Source of the DNA: Streptococcus orisratti DSM 15617
GTDB lineage: Bacteria; Bacillota; Bacilli; Lactobacillales; Streptococcaceae
Length of the DNA stretch: 64,000 nt
Reading direction: 5' to 3'
Assembly (NCBI RefSeq): GCF_000380105.1
Contig: NZ_KB904471.1
Coordinates: forward strand, 19,388 to 83,387
Shown here: positions 44,424 to 54,283 of the stretch, piece by piece
Position numbering within the stretch: position 1 is the stretch's first letter
Layout of the letters: each line of letters begins with the position of its first letter
Notes under the pieces: model-generated
Told to the model about the DNA's origin: nothing
The model's input: only the letters and a program-made list of their open reading frames with translations
Database searches by the model: none
Program-made: the position numbers and the translations under genes

Positions 44424-45516
44424 ATACTTCTAGTAAAATATCTTGCTTCCCATTTTCCAGTCCAGTGACCGTCACACCAAGCAAGCGGACACCGGCTGAA
44501 CTCTCTTCAAGACTATCATAAATCGTCTTAGCAGTTTGATTGATTTTATCAAAATTATCTGTCACATCATCTAAAGTCACACGCTTGGTCAAGGTTGAAA
44601 AATCAGCATAGCGTACCTTTAAGACCACTATCCTACCAACCTTTTTATTTCGGCTCAAGGTGTCAGCGACACGTTGAGCATTTTTGGAAATTTCTGCCTT
44701 AATGTCATTATCGTCATAGAGTAATTTCGCATAAGTCCTCTCACTGCCGATAGACTTACGCACTCGATTGGGTTTGACTGGTGAATTAGAAATTCCGCGA
44801 GCCTTACGATAAAGATCATAACCAAAACGCCCAAAGCGGTCAATCAAGGTCCACTCAGGAACCGCCAATAAGTCTTTTCCAGTAAAAATCCCCATGTCAT
44901 GCAACTTTTCAACAGAGCGTTTCCCTACGCCATGAAATTTTTCGATGGGGAGTTTTTCTAAAAAAGCTTGCGCTTCTTCTGGCAAAACTAAGGTTAGACC
45001 ACGCGGCTTTTCAAAATCTGAAGCCAACTTTGCCAAAAATTTATTATAAGAAATACCCGCAGAACACGTTAAATGAACTTCCTCCCAAATATCATACTGA
45101 ATCATCTTAGCAATCTTAACAGCTGATTTAATGCCTAGCTTATTCTCTGTCACATCCAGATAAGCTTCATCGATAGACATGGGCTCGACTAAGTCAGTAT
45201 ATCGCTTAAAAATCTCACGAATCTGATAACCAATCTCACGATACTTGCGATGATTGCCAGAAATAAAAATAGCTTGAGGACAACGTTCGTAGGCTTCCTT
45301 GGAGGACATGGCTGAATGCACTCCAAACTTTCTGGCTTCATAATTACAAGTTGACACCACTCCACGTCCACCCGTTTGACGTGGATCGCTACCAATAATA
45401 ACAGGTTTCCCCTTGAGTTCTGGATTGTCTCGTTCTTCAACAGACGCAAAAAAGGCATCCATATCGATATGAATGATTTTCCGAGATGTGTCATTTATCA
45501 AAGGAAAAATTAACAT
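44422..45516 (-). CDS. dinB: DNA polymerase IV
   Basis: A 364-residue Y-family translesion polymerase. The catalytic carboxylates are in [14 protein letters not shown] and [12 protein letters not shown], with the steric-gate region between. The helix-hairpin-helix thumb ([18 protein letters not shown]) and little-finger domain follow. AAGGAGG precedes the ATG at 45516. The C-terminus lacks a clear beta-clamp motif beyond GKQDILLEV. It is co-oriented with and 17 bp after a membrane protein gene. Confidence 0.95.
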   Translation of the reverse strand: MLIFPLINDTSRKIIHIDMDAFFASVEERDNPELKGKPVIIGSDPRQTGGRGVVSTCNYEARKFGVHSAMSSKEAYERCPQAIFISGNHRKYREIGYQIREIFKRYTDLVEPMSIDEAYLDVTENKLGIKSAVKIAKMIQYDIWEEVHLTCSAGISYNKFLAKLASDFEKPRGLTLVLPEEAQAFLEKLPIEKFHGVGKRSVEKLHDMGIFTGKDLLAVPEWTLIDRFGRFGYDLYRKARGISNSPVKPNRVRKSIGSERTYAKLLYDDNDIKAEISKNAQRVADTLSRNKKVGRIVVLKVRYADFSTLTKRVTLDDVTDNFDKINQTAKTIYDSLEESSAGVRLLGVTVTGLENGKQDILLEV

Positions 45517-45533
45517 GAAGCCTCCTTAAAGTC

Positions 45534-46193
45534 TCAAAGCATGAATAAAATAGTCACAATAATAAAAGTTTTCTTATAGTCTTTATTGACCAAAAGATAG
45601 ACACTACCAAATAAAAAGCCTGCTAAACAGGTCATGATACCTGTCAAAACACTGCCTTTTGACAAAATGTGCATCAAGCCCCAAGTCAGCCCAAGTAAAA
45701 TACCGCCATAAGGGATTTTATCATTTTTAAACCAGGTTTCAAAAGCCTTTTGCCCAAAAACCAATACTAAGGAAATCAAAAAACTTTCAGCAATATAATA
45801 GAGGTATTGGAAGATAAACTTTAACCAACCTAAGCGCTGGAATTCAAGGAGAATTTTGAAGCCATTCCAGTCCCAGTATTGCACAAGCGTAACTAGAACG
45901 AAACTCAAAGCAATCGCTAACCATTGCCAAGGTAATATTTCCTTTTTTTCACTACTTAAGAGATTAAAGCCTGTCTGTTTCTTGGCCAAAGCAATGATAG
46001 CTAAGCCTATACCCAGCCAACCTAGGCTTGTTATGGTCCAGTGAGCAATCATCTGCAAAGTGCTTGCCTGACTGAGAGTAATACCCAAGAAATTCTCAAC
46101 AATAACCAAGACAATTTCAAATAGAAAGGCAGCTGTTGCATACAGAGCTAGCCACAAAAAAGTAAAACCTGTAACATTGTTGTTTTTCATCAT
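45534..46193 (-). CDS. CPBP-like intramembrane protein, degenerate motifs
   Basis: A 219-residue polytopic membrane protein. The pattern resembles CPBP (Abi/CAAX protease-like) proteins: YYIAESFLISLVLVFGQKAF stands where EExxxR would be and LTWGLMHIL where FxxxH would be. The first motif has ES instead of EE and no Arg, so protease activity is doubtful. GGAGG precedes the ATG at 46193. It lies directly upstream of dinB in one transcription unit. The family assignment is tentative. Confidence 0.55.
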   Translation of the reverse strand: MMKNNNVTGFTFLWLALYATAAFLFEIVLVIVENFLGITLSQASTLQMIAHWTITSLGWLGIGLAIIALAKKQTGFNLLSSEKKEILPWQWLAIALSFVLVTLVQYWDWNGFKILLEFQRLGWLKFIFQYLYYIAESFLISLVLVFGQKAFETWFKNDKIPYGGILLGLTWGLMHILSKGSVLTGIMTCLAGFLFGSVYLLVNKDYKKTFIIVTILFML

Positions 46194-46342
46194 GAGAGAC
46201 CTCCTTTAACTTTGCAATTTCCTAATTTTATTATACTCCTTTTCATCATTTTCATCCAAATTTTCATATTTATAGGACAGATAAGATATCTTTAAGAAAC
46301 TGTATTATAAAAGAAATACTATTTTAGAAGTTTTTTCACTTT

Positions 46343-46373
46343 GGAAAACGCTTCCTGTATGATAAACTATACT
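46343..46373 (+). promoter_or_regulatory. pflB promoter region with cre site
   Basis: GGAAAACGCTTCCT (46343-46356) matches the CcpA cre consensus at 13 of 14 positions. TATACT at 46368-46373 is the likely -10; the cre covers the -35 region, which has no consensus hexamer. This suggests control of pflB by CcpA. Confidence 0.65.
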
Positions 46374-46420
46374 TGTAAATGTAACAGATGTGCTGTTACT
46401 AGATTTAAGGAGACAAATAA

Positions 46421-48748
46421 ATGGCAACTGTAAAAACTAACACAGATGTTTTCGAAAAAGCCTGGGAAGGCTTCAAAGGAACTGACTGGAAAGAAAAAGC
46501 AAGCATAGCACGTTTTGTACAAGCTAACTACACACCTTATGATGGTGATGAAAGTTTCTTGGCTGGCGTTACTGAACGTTCACTTAAAATTAAAAAAATT
46601 GTAGAAGAAACTAAAGCTGGTTATGAAGCTACTCGCTTCCCTTACGATAGCCGTCCTACTTCAATTGCTGGTATCCCTGCTGGCTACATCTCAAAAGAAG
46701 ATGAATTGATTTATGGTATCCAAAATGATGAATTGTTCAAATTGAACTTCATGCCAAAAGGTGGTATCCGTATGGCTGAAACTGCTATGAAAGAAAACGG
46801 TTATGAACCTGACCCAGCAGTTCATGAAATCTTCACAAAATATGTAACAACTGTTAACGATGGTATTTTCCGTGCTTATACGTCTAACATTCGCCGTGCC
46901 CGTCACGCACACACTGTAACTGGTCTTCCAGACGCTTACTCACGCGGACGTATCATTGGTGTTTACGCACGTCTTGCTTTGTATGGTGCTGACTACCTCA
47001 TGCAAGAAAAAGTTAACGACTGGAATGCTATCACTGAAATTGACGAAGAATCAATTCGTCTTCGTGAAGAAGTTAACCTCCAATACCAAGCACTTGGTGA
47101 AGTTGTTAAATTGGGTGACCTTTATGGTGTTGATGTACGCCGCCCTGCTATGAACGTTAAAGAAGCTATCCAATGGGTTAACATTGCTTTCATGGCAGTC
47201 TGCCGCGTCATCAATGGTGCCGCTACCTCTCTTGGACGTGTGCCAATCGTTCTTGACATCTTTGCAGAACGTGACCTTGCTCGTGGTACATTTACAGAAT
47301 CAGAAATCCAAGAATTTGTAGACGACTTCGTTATGAAGCTTCGTACAGTGAAGTTTGCTCGTACTAAAGCTTATGACGAACTTTACTCAGGTGACCCAAC
47401 CTTCATTACAACTTCTATGGCTGGTATGGGGGCTGATGGACGTCACCGTGTGACTAAGATGGACTACCGTTTCTTGAACACACTTGATAATATCGGTAAT
47501 GCTCCAGAACCAAACTTGACTGTACTTTGGACTGATAAACTGCCTTATTCATTCCGTCGCTACTGTATGAAGATGTCACATAAACATTCTTCTATCCAGT
47601 ATGAAGGTGTGACAACAATGGCCAAAGATGGTTACGGTGAAATGTCATGTATCTCATGTTGTGTATCACCACTTGACCCAGAAAATGAAGAACAACGTCA
47701 CAACATCCAATACTTTGGTGCTCGTGTAAACGTCCTTAAAGCTCTTCTTACTGGTCTCAATGGTGGTTACGACGATGTTCACAAAGACTACAAAGTATTT
47801 GATATCGAACCTGTCCGCGATGACGTTCTTGACTTTGATACTGTTAAAGCTAACTTCGAAAAATCTCTTGATTGGTTGACTTCAACTTACGTAGATGCTC
47901 TTAATATCATTCACTACATGACTGATAAATACAACTACGAAGCTGTTCAAATGGCCTTCTTGCCAACGAAACAACGTGCTAACATGGGATTCGGTATCTG
48001 TGGCTTTGCCAACACTGTTGATACTTTGTCAGCTATTAAATACGCTACTGTTAAACCAATCCGTGATGAAGATGGCTACATCTATGATTATGAAACAACT
48101 GGTGAATACCCTCGTTGGGGTGAAGATGATCCTCGTTCAAACGAATTGGCTGAATGGTTGATTGAAGCTTATACTACTCGTCTTCGTAGCCACAAACTTT
48201 ACAAGAACGCTGAAGCAACTGTATCACTTCTTACCATCACATCAAACGTTGCTTACTCTAAACAAACTGGTAACTCTCCAGTTCACAAAGGGGTTTACCT
48301 CAACGAAGATGGCACAACAAACCTTTCTAAACTTGAATTCTTCTCACCAGGTGCTAACCCATCTAACAAAGCGCGTGGTGGTTGGTTGCAAAACCTTAAC
48401 TCACTTGCAAGCCTAGATTTCTCATATGCTGCAGATGGTATCTCACTCACAACTCAAGTTTCTCCACGTGCCCTCGGTAAAACATTTGACGAACAAGTTG
48501 ACAACTTGGTAACAATCCTTGATGGTTACTTCGAAAACGGTGGTCAACACGTTAACTTGAACGTTATGGACCTTAAAGACGTTTATGACAAGATTATGTC
48601 TGGCGAAGATGTTATCGTTCGTATCTCTGGTTACTGTGTCAACACTAAGTACCTCACAAAAGAACAAAAGACTGAATTGACACAACGTGTCTTCCACGAA
48701 GTTCTTTCAATGGACGATGCTGCTGAAGCTATCTCAGGCCAAGCCTAA
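46421..48748 (+). CDS. pflB: Formate acetyltransferase (pyruvate formate-lyase)
   Basis: A 775-residue glycyl-radical enzyme converting pyruvate and CoA to acetyl-CoA and formate under anaerobic, sugar-limited conditions. The catalytic pair Cys413-Cys414 is in [11 protein letters not shown] and the radical Gly737 in VRISGYCVN. Codon use is strongly biased, as expected for an abundant enzyme. AAGGAG precedes the ATG. The activase gene is not in the window. It is next to dinB as in other streptococci. Confidence 0.97.
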   Translation: MATVKTNTDVFEKAWEGFKGTDWKEKASIARFVQANYTPYDGDESFLAGVTERSLKIKKIVEETKAGYEATRFPYDSRPTSIAGIPAGYISKEDELIYGIQNDELFKLNFMPKGGIRMAETAMKENGYEPDPAVHEIFTKYVTTVNDGIFRAYTSNIRRARHAHTVTGLPDAYSRGRIIGVYARLALYGADYLMQEKVNDWNAITEIDEESIRLREEVNLQYQALGEVVKLGDLYGVDVRRPAMNVKEAIQWVNIAFMAVCRVINGAATSLGRVPIVLDIFAERDLARGTFTESEIQEFVDDFVMKLRTVKFARTKAYDELYSGDPTFITTSMAGMGADGRHRVTKMDYRFLNTLDNIGNAPEPNLTVLWTDKLPYSFRRYCMKMSHKHSSIQYEGVTTMAKDGYGEMSCISCCVSPLDPENEEQRHNIQYFGARVNVLKALLTGLNGGYDDVHKDYKVFDIEPVRDDVLDFDTVKANFEKSLDWLTSTYVDALNIIHYMTDKYNYEAVQMAFLPTKQRANMGFGICGFANTVDTLSAIKYATVKPIRDEDGYIYDYETTGEYPRWGEDDPRSNELAEWLIEAYTTRLRSHKLYKNAEATVSLLTITSNVAYSKQTGNSPVHKGVYLNEDGTTNLSKLEFFSPGANPSNKARGGWLQNLNSLASLDFSYAADGISLTTQVSPRALGKTFDEQVDNLVTILDGYFENGGQHVNLNVMDLKDVYDKIMSGEDVIVRISGYCVNTKYLTKEQKTELTQRVFHEVLSMDDAAEAISGQA

Positions 48749-48766
48749 GCCTTAGCTCATACTAGA

Positions 48767-48800
48767 AAAGAGATTTGTTACTTGGCAAATCTCTTTCTTT
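48767..48800 (+). terminator. pflB terminator
   Basis: A perfect 11 bp stem (AAAGAGATTTG with CAAATCTCTTT) and 8-base loop, followed by CTTTT. Its loop and 3' arm contain the -35 box of the next gene. Confidence 0.85.
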
Positions 48801-48810
48801 TAACTATAAT
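48782..48810 (+). promoter_or_regulatory. Promoter of the GNAT gene at 48818, inside the pflB terminator
   Basis: TTGGCA at 48782-48787 and TATAAT at 48805-48810 are exactly 17 bp apart. The ATG follows 7 nt after the -10, implying a leaderless message. Confidence 0.65.
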
Positions 48811-48817
48811 AAAAGAC

Positions 48818-49258
48818 ATGATAATCAAACAAACACGCAATACGCTATCAGATACCTACCTTGACGCACTAAAAATTCGACAAATCGTTTTTGTCAAAGG
48901 ACAAGGCGTTCCACAATCACTTGAGATTGATGAAAATGAAGCACATTGTTTGCATTTTGTTCTTTACGATGACAATGGTAAGGCTGCGGCTACCTGCCGT
49001 ATTTTACCTAGTAAAGATCTGACTTCTGCAACCCTGCAAAGAATGGCTGTACTATCAGACTATCGTGGACAAAGTCTTGGTAAACAGTTGCTTCAACAAG
49101 TAATCTCGTTTTGTCAAGAGCAAAACTTTCAAAAAATAACACTACATGCTCAACTAACAGCAGAGGGTTTCTATCGCAAGATAGGCTTTCTACCTTGTGG
49201 TGACATTTTTGAAGAAGCTGGTATTAAGCATGTTACCATGGAAAAAGGATTAAACTAG
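48818..49258 (+). CDS. GNAT-family N-acetyltransferase, ElaA/YjcF-like
   Basis: A 146-residue GNAT. Acetyl-CoA motif A is VLSDYRGQSLGKQLLQQVISF and motif B is ITLHAQLTAEGFYRKIGF; the conserved EIDENEAHCLHFVLYD precedes them. The ATG at 48818 gives the family start IIKQTRNTLSD; a TTG 36 nt upstream lies in the promoter and is rejected. No ribosome site is present and the -10 is 7 nt away. The substrate is unknown. Confidence 0.85.
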   Translation: MIIKQTRNTLSDTYLDALKIRQIVFVKGQGVPQSLEIDENEAHCLHFVLYDDNGKAAATCRILPSKDLTSATLQRMAVLSDYRGQSLGKQLLQQVISFCQEQNFQKITLHAQLTAEGFYRKIGFLPCGDIFEEAGIKHVTMEKGLN

Positions 49259-49276
49259 ACTAATGATCTATTGCCT

Positions 49277-49308
49277 AAAGAGCTAAAACCAAAGTGTTTG
49301 AGCTCTTT
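49277..49308 (+). terminator. Terminator of the GNAT gene
   Basis: AAAGAGCT pairs with AGCTCTTT around a 16-base loop, followed by TATTATT. Confidence 0.7.
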
Positions 49309-49413
49309 TATTATTCCTCACGCCCGTCAGACATTGATGAGCGCCAAATCAAGGTCAGTATTATCAAATTTACTTTGAAGTATCAAATTAAAATCATTGA
49401 ATATTCTGAAATA

Positions 49414-49442
49414 TTGGCAATTTAGTTATTTTATGATATACT
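49414..49442 (+). promoter_or_regulatory. Promoter of the DUF975 gene
   Basis: TTGGCA at 49414-49419 and TATACT at 49437-49442 with a 17 bp spacer and extended TGA before the -10. Confidence 0.75.
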
Positions 49443-49473
49443 TGTTGAAGTAAATTTAGAAAAGGGAGTTTTT

Positions 49474-50166
49474 ATGAAAACCAGAAAAGAACTTAAACAA
49501 GAAGCAAAAGATGCCTTAAGAGGGAACTGGGGGTGGGCTATTGCCCTATTTGTTCTCCCATATACCATCATATCTGCTGTACTATATGCGTTGATCTTTG
49601 TGATTGCACTGATTGCTTCTGTGACATCTGATCCTTATAGCGGTGAAATATCTCCTGTTATTATCTTAATCTTTATCCCATATATCCTAACTCTATTTGC
49701 CTACATTGGTGTTCACTCTAGTCTAGATTCTTCTTATCTTGATCTTATTCGAGGTAAAAAAGAGGATCTATCACTGGCATCTACCTATGCTTTTAGAGAA
49801 AAACGCTACTGGAAATTCTTCTTAACAGGATTATGTCAATCTATCTTCACCTTTCTTTGGACATTACTTCTCTATATTCCAGGCATCATTAAAACTTACA
49901 GTTATTTCATGACTAGCTATATTCTAAAAGATGATTTGGATAATGGCAACTCAACAACTGCTACTTCTTCGATCACTAAAAGTCGTGCATTGATGGATGG
50001 ACATAAGTGGGACTTCTTCGTTCTCAACTTAAGCTTCCTTGGTTGGGCATTTCTGGCAACATGTACTCTGGGTATCGGATACTTTTGGTTAATTCCCTAT
50101 ATTCGTGCAACTTATGCGGCATTTTATAACGATTTAGTAAAAAATGCTACTGTAGAAACCGAGTAA
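49474..50166 (+). CDS. DUF975 family membrane protein
   Basis: A 230-residue membrane protein of the DUF975 family, with the N-terminal motif RKELKQEAKDALRGNWGWA and about five hydrophobic segments. The late motif SRALMDGHKWDFFVLNLSFLGW is also typical. AAAGGGAG precedes the ATG. The family is common in Firmicutes and has no assigned function. It forms a single-gene unit with its own promoter and terminator. Confidence 0.85.
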   Translation: MKTRKELKQEAKDALRGNWGWAIALFVLPYTIISAVLYALIFVIALIASVTSDPYSGEISPVIILIFIPYILTLFAYIGVHSSLDSSYLDLIRGKKEDLSLASTYAFREKRYWKFFLTGLCQSIFTFLWTLLLYIPGIIKTYSYFMTSYILKDDLDNGNSTTATSSITKSRALMDGHKWDFFVLNLSFLGWAFLATCTLGIGYFWLIPYIRATYAAFYNDLVKNATVETE

Positions 50167-50190
50167 AGTTCTCTAATCTTACTTTAACTA

Positions 50191-50222
50191 AAAACCAGCT
50201 CCTTATAAATAGAGATGGTTTT
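50191..50222 (+). terminator. Terminator of the DUF975 gene
   Basis: AAAACCA pairs with TGGTTTT around an 18-base loop, followed by ATATT. Confidence 0.6.
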
Positions 50223-50242
50223 ATATTACTATCCGTGATGCC

Positions 50243-50857
50243 TTATTTCTTCCCTCTTAGCCTCTTAAATGTTGCTTTAATAGTATCAGCAATGTCACTG
50301 CTTTGTTCTTTAAGATGTTCCATACGACGCTTATTCATATCTTCTTGCACCTTACCGTAAAGATCATCTTGAACTTGACCAGCTAGTTCAACTTCTCGTC
50401 CAATTGCCAGAGCATCCCAACGCATAATGTTCACTTTAAATGGAGCAAAGACATGGTTAAGTATAGATTCATCCTCCTCATGAACCAGTGCAATGACAGC
50501 TACATCACCATCAAGCAACTTAGTAGTAACTTCTTCAATCAAATTATTGTCAGTTGAATCTGTCATACTCCCACTTGCTGCGCCAGCTAAGGCTCCCAAA
50601 CCATAGCCAAAAATAACTCCTAGAGGGCCACTTAGAATGCCAATAAGTCCACCGACGATACCACCAATAGTAGCATAATCACGAGTAGCATCATCAAAAT
50701 CAACAGAATCCTTAATTGAAACCTTTCCCGCTTCGTTCTTAACGAGTGCAATCTGTGCAATCTGAGTCCTATCATCCTGCTTAAAAGACTTTAATTCAGA
50801 AAAAGCCTGATAAGCTTCACTTTGAACATCGAAAACCGCAACTAAAATATTTGCCAT
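50243..50857 (-). CDS. DUF1269 family protein
   Basis: A 204-residue protein with a ferredoxin-like half (NILVAVFDVQSEAYQAFSEL), a Gly-rich hydrophobic hairpin at about 60-95 (IGGIVGGLIGILSGPLGVIF), a second sensor-like half (LDGDVAVIALVHEEDESIL) and a charged helical C-terminus. This architecture matches DUF1269, a membrane-associated or stress-related family. The ATG at 50857 with GGAGG is chosen over one 15 nt upstream. No partner gene is adjacent. Confidence 0.82.
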   Translation of the reverse strand: MANILVAVFDVQSEAYQAFSELKSFKQDDRTQIAQIALVKNEAGKVSIKDSVDFDDATRDYATIGGIVGGLIGILSGPLGVIFGYGLGALAGAASGSMTDSTDNNLIEEVTTKLLDGDVAVIALVHEEDESILNHVFAPFKVNIMRWDALAIGREVELAGQVQDDLYGKVQEDMNKRRMEHLKEQSSDIADTIKATFKRLRGKK

Positions 50858-50924
50858 AAGATCTTCCTCCATTTACACGAAAAACAGTAACCGTTTTCTT
50901 TATTTTCATTATACCACCTTATCA

Positions 50925-50958
50925 TAAAAAAAGCTGAGAAAAAATAAATTTCTCGGCT
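50925..50958 (-). terminator. Terminator of the cppA-hydrolase-DUF1697 operon
   Basis: Minus strand AGCCGAGAAA pairs with TTTCTCAGCT (one wobble), followed by seven T, shortly after the stop at 50965. Confidence 0.85.
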
Positions 50959-50964
50959 TTTATT

Positions 50965-51498
50965 TTATAAAAAATCAGCTAACTTTTCGTAGGTCCTACC
51001 ATTACTAATGGTCACTTCCTTGTAAAGTGGTGTCTTGATTAGCTCCTTATGATAGGCTGTTTTCAAATATTGGCTTTCGCTGTATTTTCCCCAGAAAATG
51101 GCAAAGCTGCCAAAGTGAACCACTTCATCAACTAGGTTCATCTGACAAATCAAATCTTGAGCAAGCTTATGCTGGTCGGTTGAGGTGTAAAAAAGGACAT
51201 CTTTTCGCGCCAAGTCACTGTGCCACCAAGCAGGAAGTTGGTCATAATCATCTTGATACTCTTTCTGACTAAGCAAACAAAAATGCTGAATGAATGGATA
51301 ATACTCTGCAAAGAAAGCTTGCAATTTATTACTAATCAACTCTGCGGGCCGCTGGCTGTCAAAAAAGAGATTACCACTATTGATGTAGCTGGTCACCTTC
51401 TCGAACCCCAATTCAAGTAAACCTTGTTTTAAATCTGCCATGATAACCTTGTTCTTGCCACCAACATTTATCCCTCGTAAAAGTAAAATGTAACGCAT
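50965..51498 (-). CDS. DUF1697 family protein
   Basis: A 177-residue cytoplasmic protein with the family signature YILLLRGINVGGKNKVIMADL and VTSYINSGNLFF near the N-terminus. DUF1697 proteins are widespread and uncharacterised. Its ATG immediately follows the stop codon of the serine hydrolase gene with no gap, and GAGGGG lies inside that gene's end, so the two are coupled. It is last in the cppA-hydrolase-DUF1697 operon. Confidence 0.88.
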   Translation of the reverse strand: MRYILLLRGINVGGKNKVIMADLKQGLLELGFEKVTSYINSGNLFFDSQRPAELISNKLQAFFAEYYPFIQHFCLLSQKEYQDDYDQLPAWWHSDLARKDVLFYTSTDQHKLAQDLICQMNLVDEVVHFGSFAIFWGKYSESQYLKTAYHKELIKTPLYKEVTISNGRTYEKLADFL

Positions 51499-52428
51499 CT
51501 AGCCCCTCAACTCTTCCTTGATAGCATCACGAATAAGACGACGCCTTTCAATCCATAGTGGCCGATCATCATATTCAAAAGTACGATTAGTCAAAAAAAT
51601 GGCCGCCAACTGCTCTTTTCTATTGACCATGACAAAAGGACCAGTGTAACCTGTGTGGTCGATCCAATCACCATCTAAATTCCAAGCAATCGAACGCGGT
51701 TTAACTTGACTGCCATAATATTGCCAGAGTTTTTCTGCAAAATCATCACTCAGATAATGCTGACAAAATTTCTCCAAATCGTTTAGGGTTGAAAATAGCC
51801 CAGCTGATCCCGCATGAATATCTAATACTCTCGCTTTGGGATCGTGAACATAGCCATCCGATATTCCCTTAACTGTTGGAACTGCTCCTTCAACTGGGCC
51901 AAAGCTTGTTTGCTGCATAACAAAAGGCTTGAAAATCTGTTCTTCAAACAGACTAGGCAGGAGTTGCCCAGATAGTCTTTCCAGCATAAAACCAAGCAAC
52001 AGAAAATTGATATCGGTATATTTAAAATCCTTATCCTCAGTCACTCGAATATGATTGATAGCCTGTCTAAGTTCTTCTGCATTCATCTCATCACGATTTG
52101 GAATATAGGGGTCAATACCGCTAGTATGGGTCAAGAGCTGACGCAATGTCACAGAAGCATCATGAAAATCAGGATAATAAGCTGTCAGAGACTTATCCAG
52201 ATCTAAAGCTCCGCTATTGACCATAAAAATCACCACAGTACCCACACCCACAACCTTTGAAACAGAGGCTAAGTCGTAAATCAATCCCTTCTCAACTGGC
52301 TGAATACCATCAATCGTTCCCAAGTAGTATTCTGACCACTGGGCATTACGGTAAATTGCTAAACTGGCACCGTGATAAAGATTTTCACCAATCTGCTTCC
52401 TGATAAGTTCAAGTGTTTTTTGACTCAT
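51499..52428 (-). CDS. Beta-lactamase-family serine hydrolase
   Basis: A 309-residue class C beta-lactamase/esterase-like protein. The nucleophile motif SxxK is Ser55-Lys58 (ASVSKVVG), the YxD motif is YTDIN at about 137, and HTGYTG replaces KTG near the end. There is no signal peptide, so it is probably a cytoplasmic esterase or peptidase rather than a resistance enzyme. The ATG at 52428 overlaps the cppA stop (ATGA). The substrate is unknown. Confidence 0.85.
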   Translation of the reverse strand: MSQKTLELIRKQIGENLYHGASLAIYRNAQWSEYYLGTIDGIQPVEKGLIYDLASVSKVVGVGTVVIFMVNSGALDLDKSLTAYYPDFHDASVTLRQLLTHTSGIDPYIPNRDEMNAEELRQAINHIRVTEDKDFKYTDINFLLLGFMLERLSGQLLPSLFEEQIFKPFVMQQTSFGPVEGAVPTVKGISDGYVHDPKARVLDIHAGSAGLFSTLNDLEKFCQHYLSDDFAEKLWQYYGSQVKPRSIAWNLDGDWIDHTGYTGPFVMVNRKEQLAAIFLTNRTFEYDDRPLWIERRRLIRDAIKEELRG

Positions 52429-53177
52429 TTGACAAACCAAATTTCAATCTGGCTAGGGTCTGAAATCACCAGAATATTTTCTTTCTTATCAAGATATAAA
52501 GCCAAATTTTTGCTGATAAAATAATCTCTAAGTGCTGTCAAGTCATAATCTTTTGGCACTTGACATTTCATAATTTCTAAATCCCAAGTAACATTTGGTT
52601 CCACGGCTAAATCCGCCCCTTTAGCCTCAACAAATTCAAGTTTCAAAGGAAATTGACCATCAAAAACAGTTTGATAAAAATTCTTTGATGCCACTAAATC
52701 TGAAACATTTAAAACAATGCGCTCAAAATGATAAGCTGATAAGCCCTTGATTTCTGGTTGAACTGGTAGATTAGGGCGAGCAATGACTTGTAAATCATTG
52801 ATATCATCCTCAGCATGTAGGAGGAAAAGGTCTCCTTCTGGTGACAAAGTTTCGTAGGCATAACCTTTCTTTCCTTTAAAAACTTGTTGCGCTGTGGCAC
52901 CATTTGCTAAAAGTGCCGCAATCTCATCAGGATTTTCAGCCTTAACTGAAATACGATTGACCTTCTTTATCCCCTCTACAGCCCTTGTACGCATGGACGG
53001 AGATTCTTCAATGATAAAACTAGAGGTTTTATGACCATAATCAGAAAAAATGGCAATCGCATTTTCCTCGCTAACTAATTTAAAGCCAAGACATGTTTCG
53101 TAAAATTCAATGTTTCTGTCGCGGTTATTTACTCGTAAAACAGGATGAGCAAATCTAATGTGTTCAAATAATGACAT
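52425..53177 (-). CDS. cppA: CppA family protein (VOC fold)
   Basis: A 250-residue protein matching streptococcal CppA. It has an N-terminal glyoxalase/VOC-like half (RFAHPVLRVNNRDRNIEFYE, LGFKLVSEENAIAIFSDYG) and a second VOC-like half (FERIVLNVSDLVASKNFYQT). CppA was named for degradation of complement C3, although the sequence looks like a VOC metal-binding protein rather than a known protease fold. The ATG at 53177 with GGGAGG is chosen over one 54 nt upstream. It overlaps the hydrolase gene by 4 bp. Confidence 0.85.
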   Translation of the reverse strand: MSLFEHIRFAHPVLRVNNRDRNIEFYETCLGFKLVSEENAIAIFSDYGHKTSSFIIEESPSMRTRAVEGIKKVNRISVKAENPDEIAALLANGATAQQVFKGKKGYAYETLSPEGDLFLLHAEDDINDLQVIARPNLPVQPEIKGLSAYHFERIVLNVSDLVASKNFYQTVFDGQFPLKLEFVEAKGADLAVEPNVTWDLEIMKCQVPKDYDLTALRDYFISKNLALYLDKKENILVISDPSQIEIWFVK

Positions 53178-53265
53178 AGTGTCCTCCCTTACAATCTCTT
53201 CTATTTTAGAAAAAAACTCACCATTTGACAAGAAATTATGTGCTAACTCTCTGAAAATTTATAAA

Positions 53266-53288
53266 CAAAAAAGAAGGCTTTCGCCTTC
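53266..53288 (-). terminator. glpF terminator
   Basis: Minus strand GAAGGC pairs with GCCTTC around a GAAA tetraloop and is followed by TTTTTT, 12 nt after the glpF stop. Confidence 0.9.
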
Positions 53289-53299
53289 AAAGTTAATTC

Positions 53300-54163
53300 T
53301 TAAAGATACAAGTATTTGAACAAAGCTACTGCGGCAAGGGCAGCAAGAATAGGTGCTACAACGGGTACCCAAGCATACCACCATTTTGAATCGCCTTTAG
53401 CTTGGCCAAGGATTGTTTTTGGAAGCAAAGCATGGACGATACGAGGTCCAAGGTCACGCGCTGGGTTAAGTCCAGGACCAGTTGGTCCACCAAGAGAAGC
53501 AACAAGTGTCATCACCAAGAAACCAATTCCAATGTGTGCCACTGACAAGCTTCCTCCTGCCATTAGGGAAGCAGATGGATTTTGAGAAAGGAAATCAGAC
53601 TCAGTTATCGCACCAGCGTATTGTTTCACGGTAGCAAGGATTGCTTCATGACCAAAGTAGTTTTTTGTCAAAGCAAGAGCTCCGAAGAAAAGAACGAATG
53701 AACCTAAGAACTCATTCAAGAAACCGTTAACCCAAGCTGCTTTGTGGCTTGTTGGAGTGCCATCGTCAACGTTAGAGATTGTTGAGAATGAACCCAAGAT
53801 ATGGTTTGGATTTTCAGTTTGCAAGTAGTAAGGCTTGTGAACCATAACTACCATCAATTGACCAAACATAGCACCGAGCATTTGTGCAACGATATAAGGT
53901 GCAACGTGTTGCCATGGGAAAAGTCCTGATACAGCAAGACCGAGTGTGAAGGCAGGGTTGATGTGGTTTCCTGATACGTTACCAAACATAAGCGCAGGCA
54001 TCATCACACCAAAACCATAACCAAGAGCAATGATAACCCAACCAGAGTTATTTCCCTTAGTACCCTTTAAGTCAACGTTTGCAACGGCACCATTCCCCAA
54101 AATAAGCAAGAAGGCTGTTGCGATAAATTCAGTGATGTATTTCACTGTCCATGTAACATCCAT
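53300..54163 (-). CDS. glpF: Aquaglyceroporin / glycerol facilitator
   Basis: A 287-residue MIP-family channel with six membrane helices and two half-helix NPA motifs, at Asn69 (NHINPAF) and Asn233 (GLNPARDLGPR). The Asp after the second NPAR is characteristic of glycerol-conducting rather than water-only channels. An insertion between the halves (about 110-140 and 170-200) makes it longer than E. coli GlpF, as in lactococcal Gla-type proteins. GGAGG precedes the ATG. It is divergent from pepX, a neighbourhood conserved in lactococci and streptococci. Confidence 0.92.
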   Translation of the reverse strand: MDVTWTVKYITEFIATAFLLILGNGAVANVDLKGTKGNNSGWVIIALGYGFGVMMPALMFGNVSGNHINPAFTLGLAVSGLFPWQHVAPYIVAQMLGAMFGQLMVVMVHKPYYLQTENPNHILGSFSTISNVDDGTPTSHKAAWVNGFLNEFLGSFVLFFGALALTKNYFGHEAILATVKQYAGAITESDFLSQNPSASLMAGGSLSVAHIGIGFLVMTLVASLGGPTGPGLNPARDLGPRIVHALLPKTILGQAKGDSKWWYAWVPVVAPILAALAAVALFKYLYL

Positions 54164-54218
54164 GTGTCTTTATTTCCTCCAAAATGATAATAATTTAGAC
54201 ATCTACCATTTTATCAAG

Positions 54219-54264
54219 TATAATAGACATTGTAAAGATGATAATAATAATTAAAACGTTTACT
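54219..54264 (+). promoter_or_regulatory. pepX promoter and cre-like site
   Basis: TATAAT at 54219-54224 is the probable -10, with TTAGAC 18 bp upstream as a weak -35. TTAAAACGTTTACT at 54251-54264 fits the cre consensus at 13 of 14 positions and lies downstream of the start site, a roadblock position for CcpA. Confidence 0.55.
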
Positions 54265-54283
54265 TTTTAGAAGGGAAAATTTC

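Noticed and set aside
48782..48817. TTG start giving 12 extra residues on the GNAT
   Set aside because: These codons lie in the pflB terminator and the promoter, and the family start fits the ATG at 48818.
51499..52428. Beta-lactam resistance gene
   Set aside because: There is no signal peptide and the third motif is HTG in an esterase-like context; the family is broad and resistance cannot be claimed.
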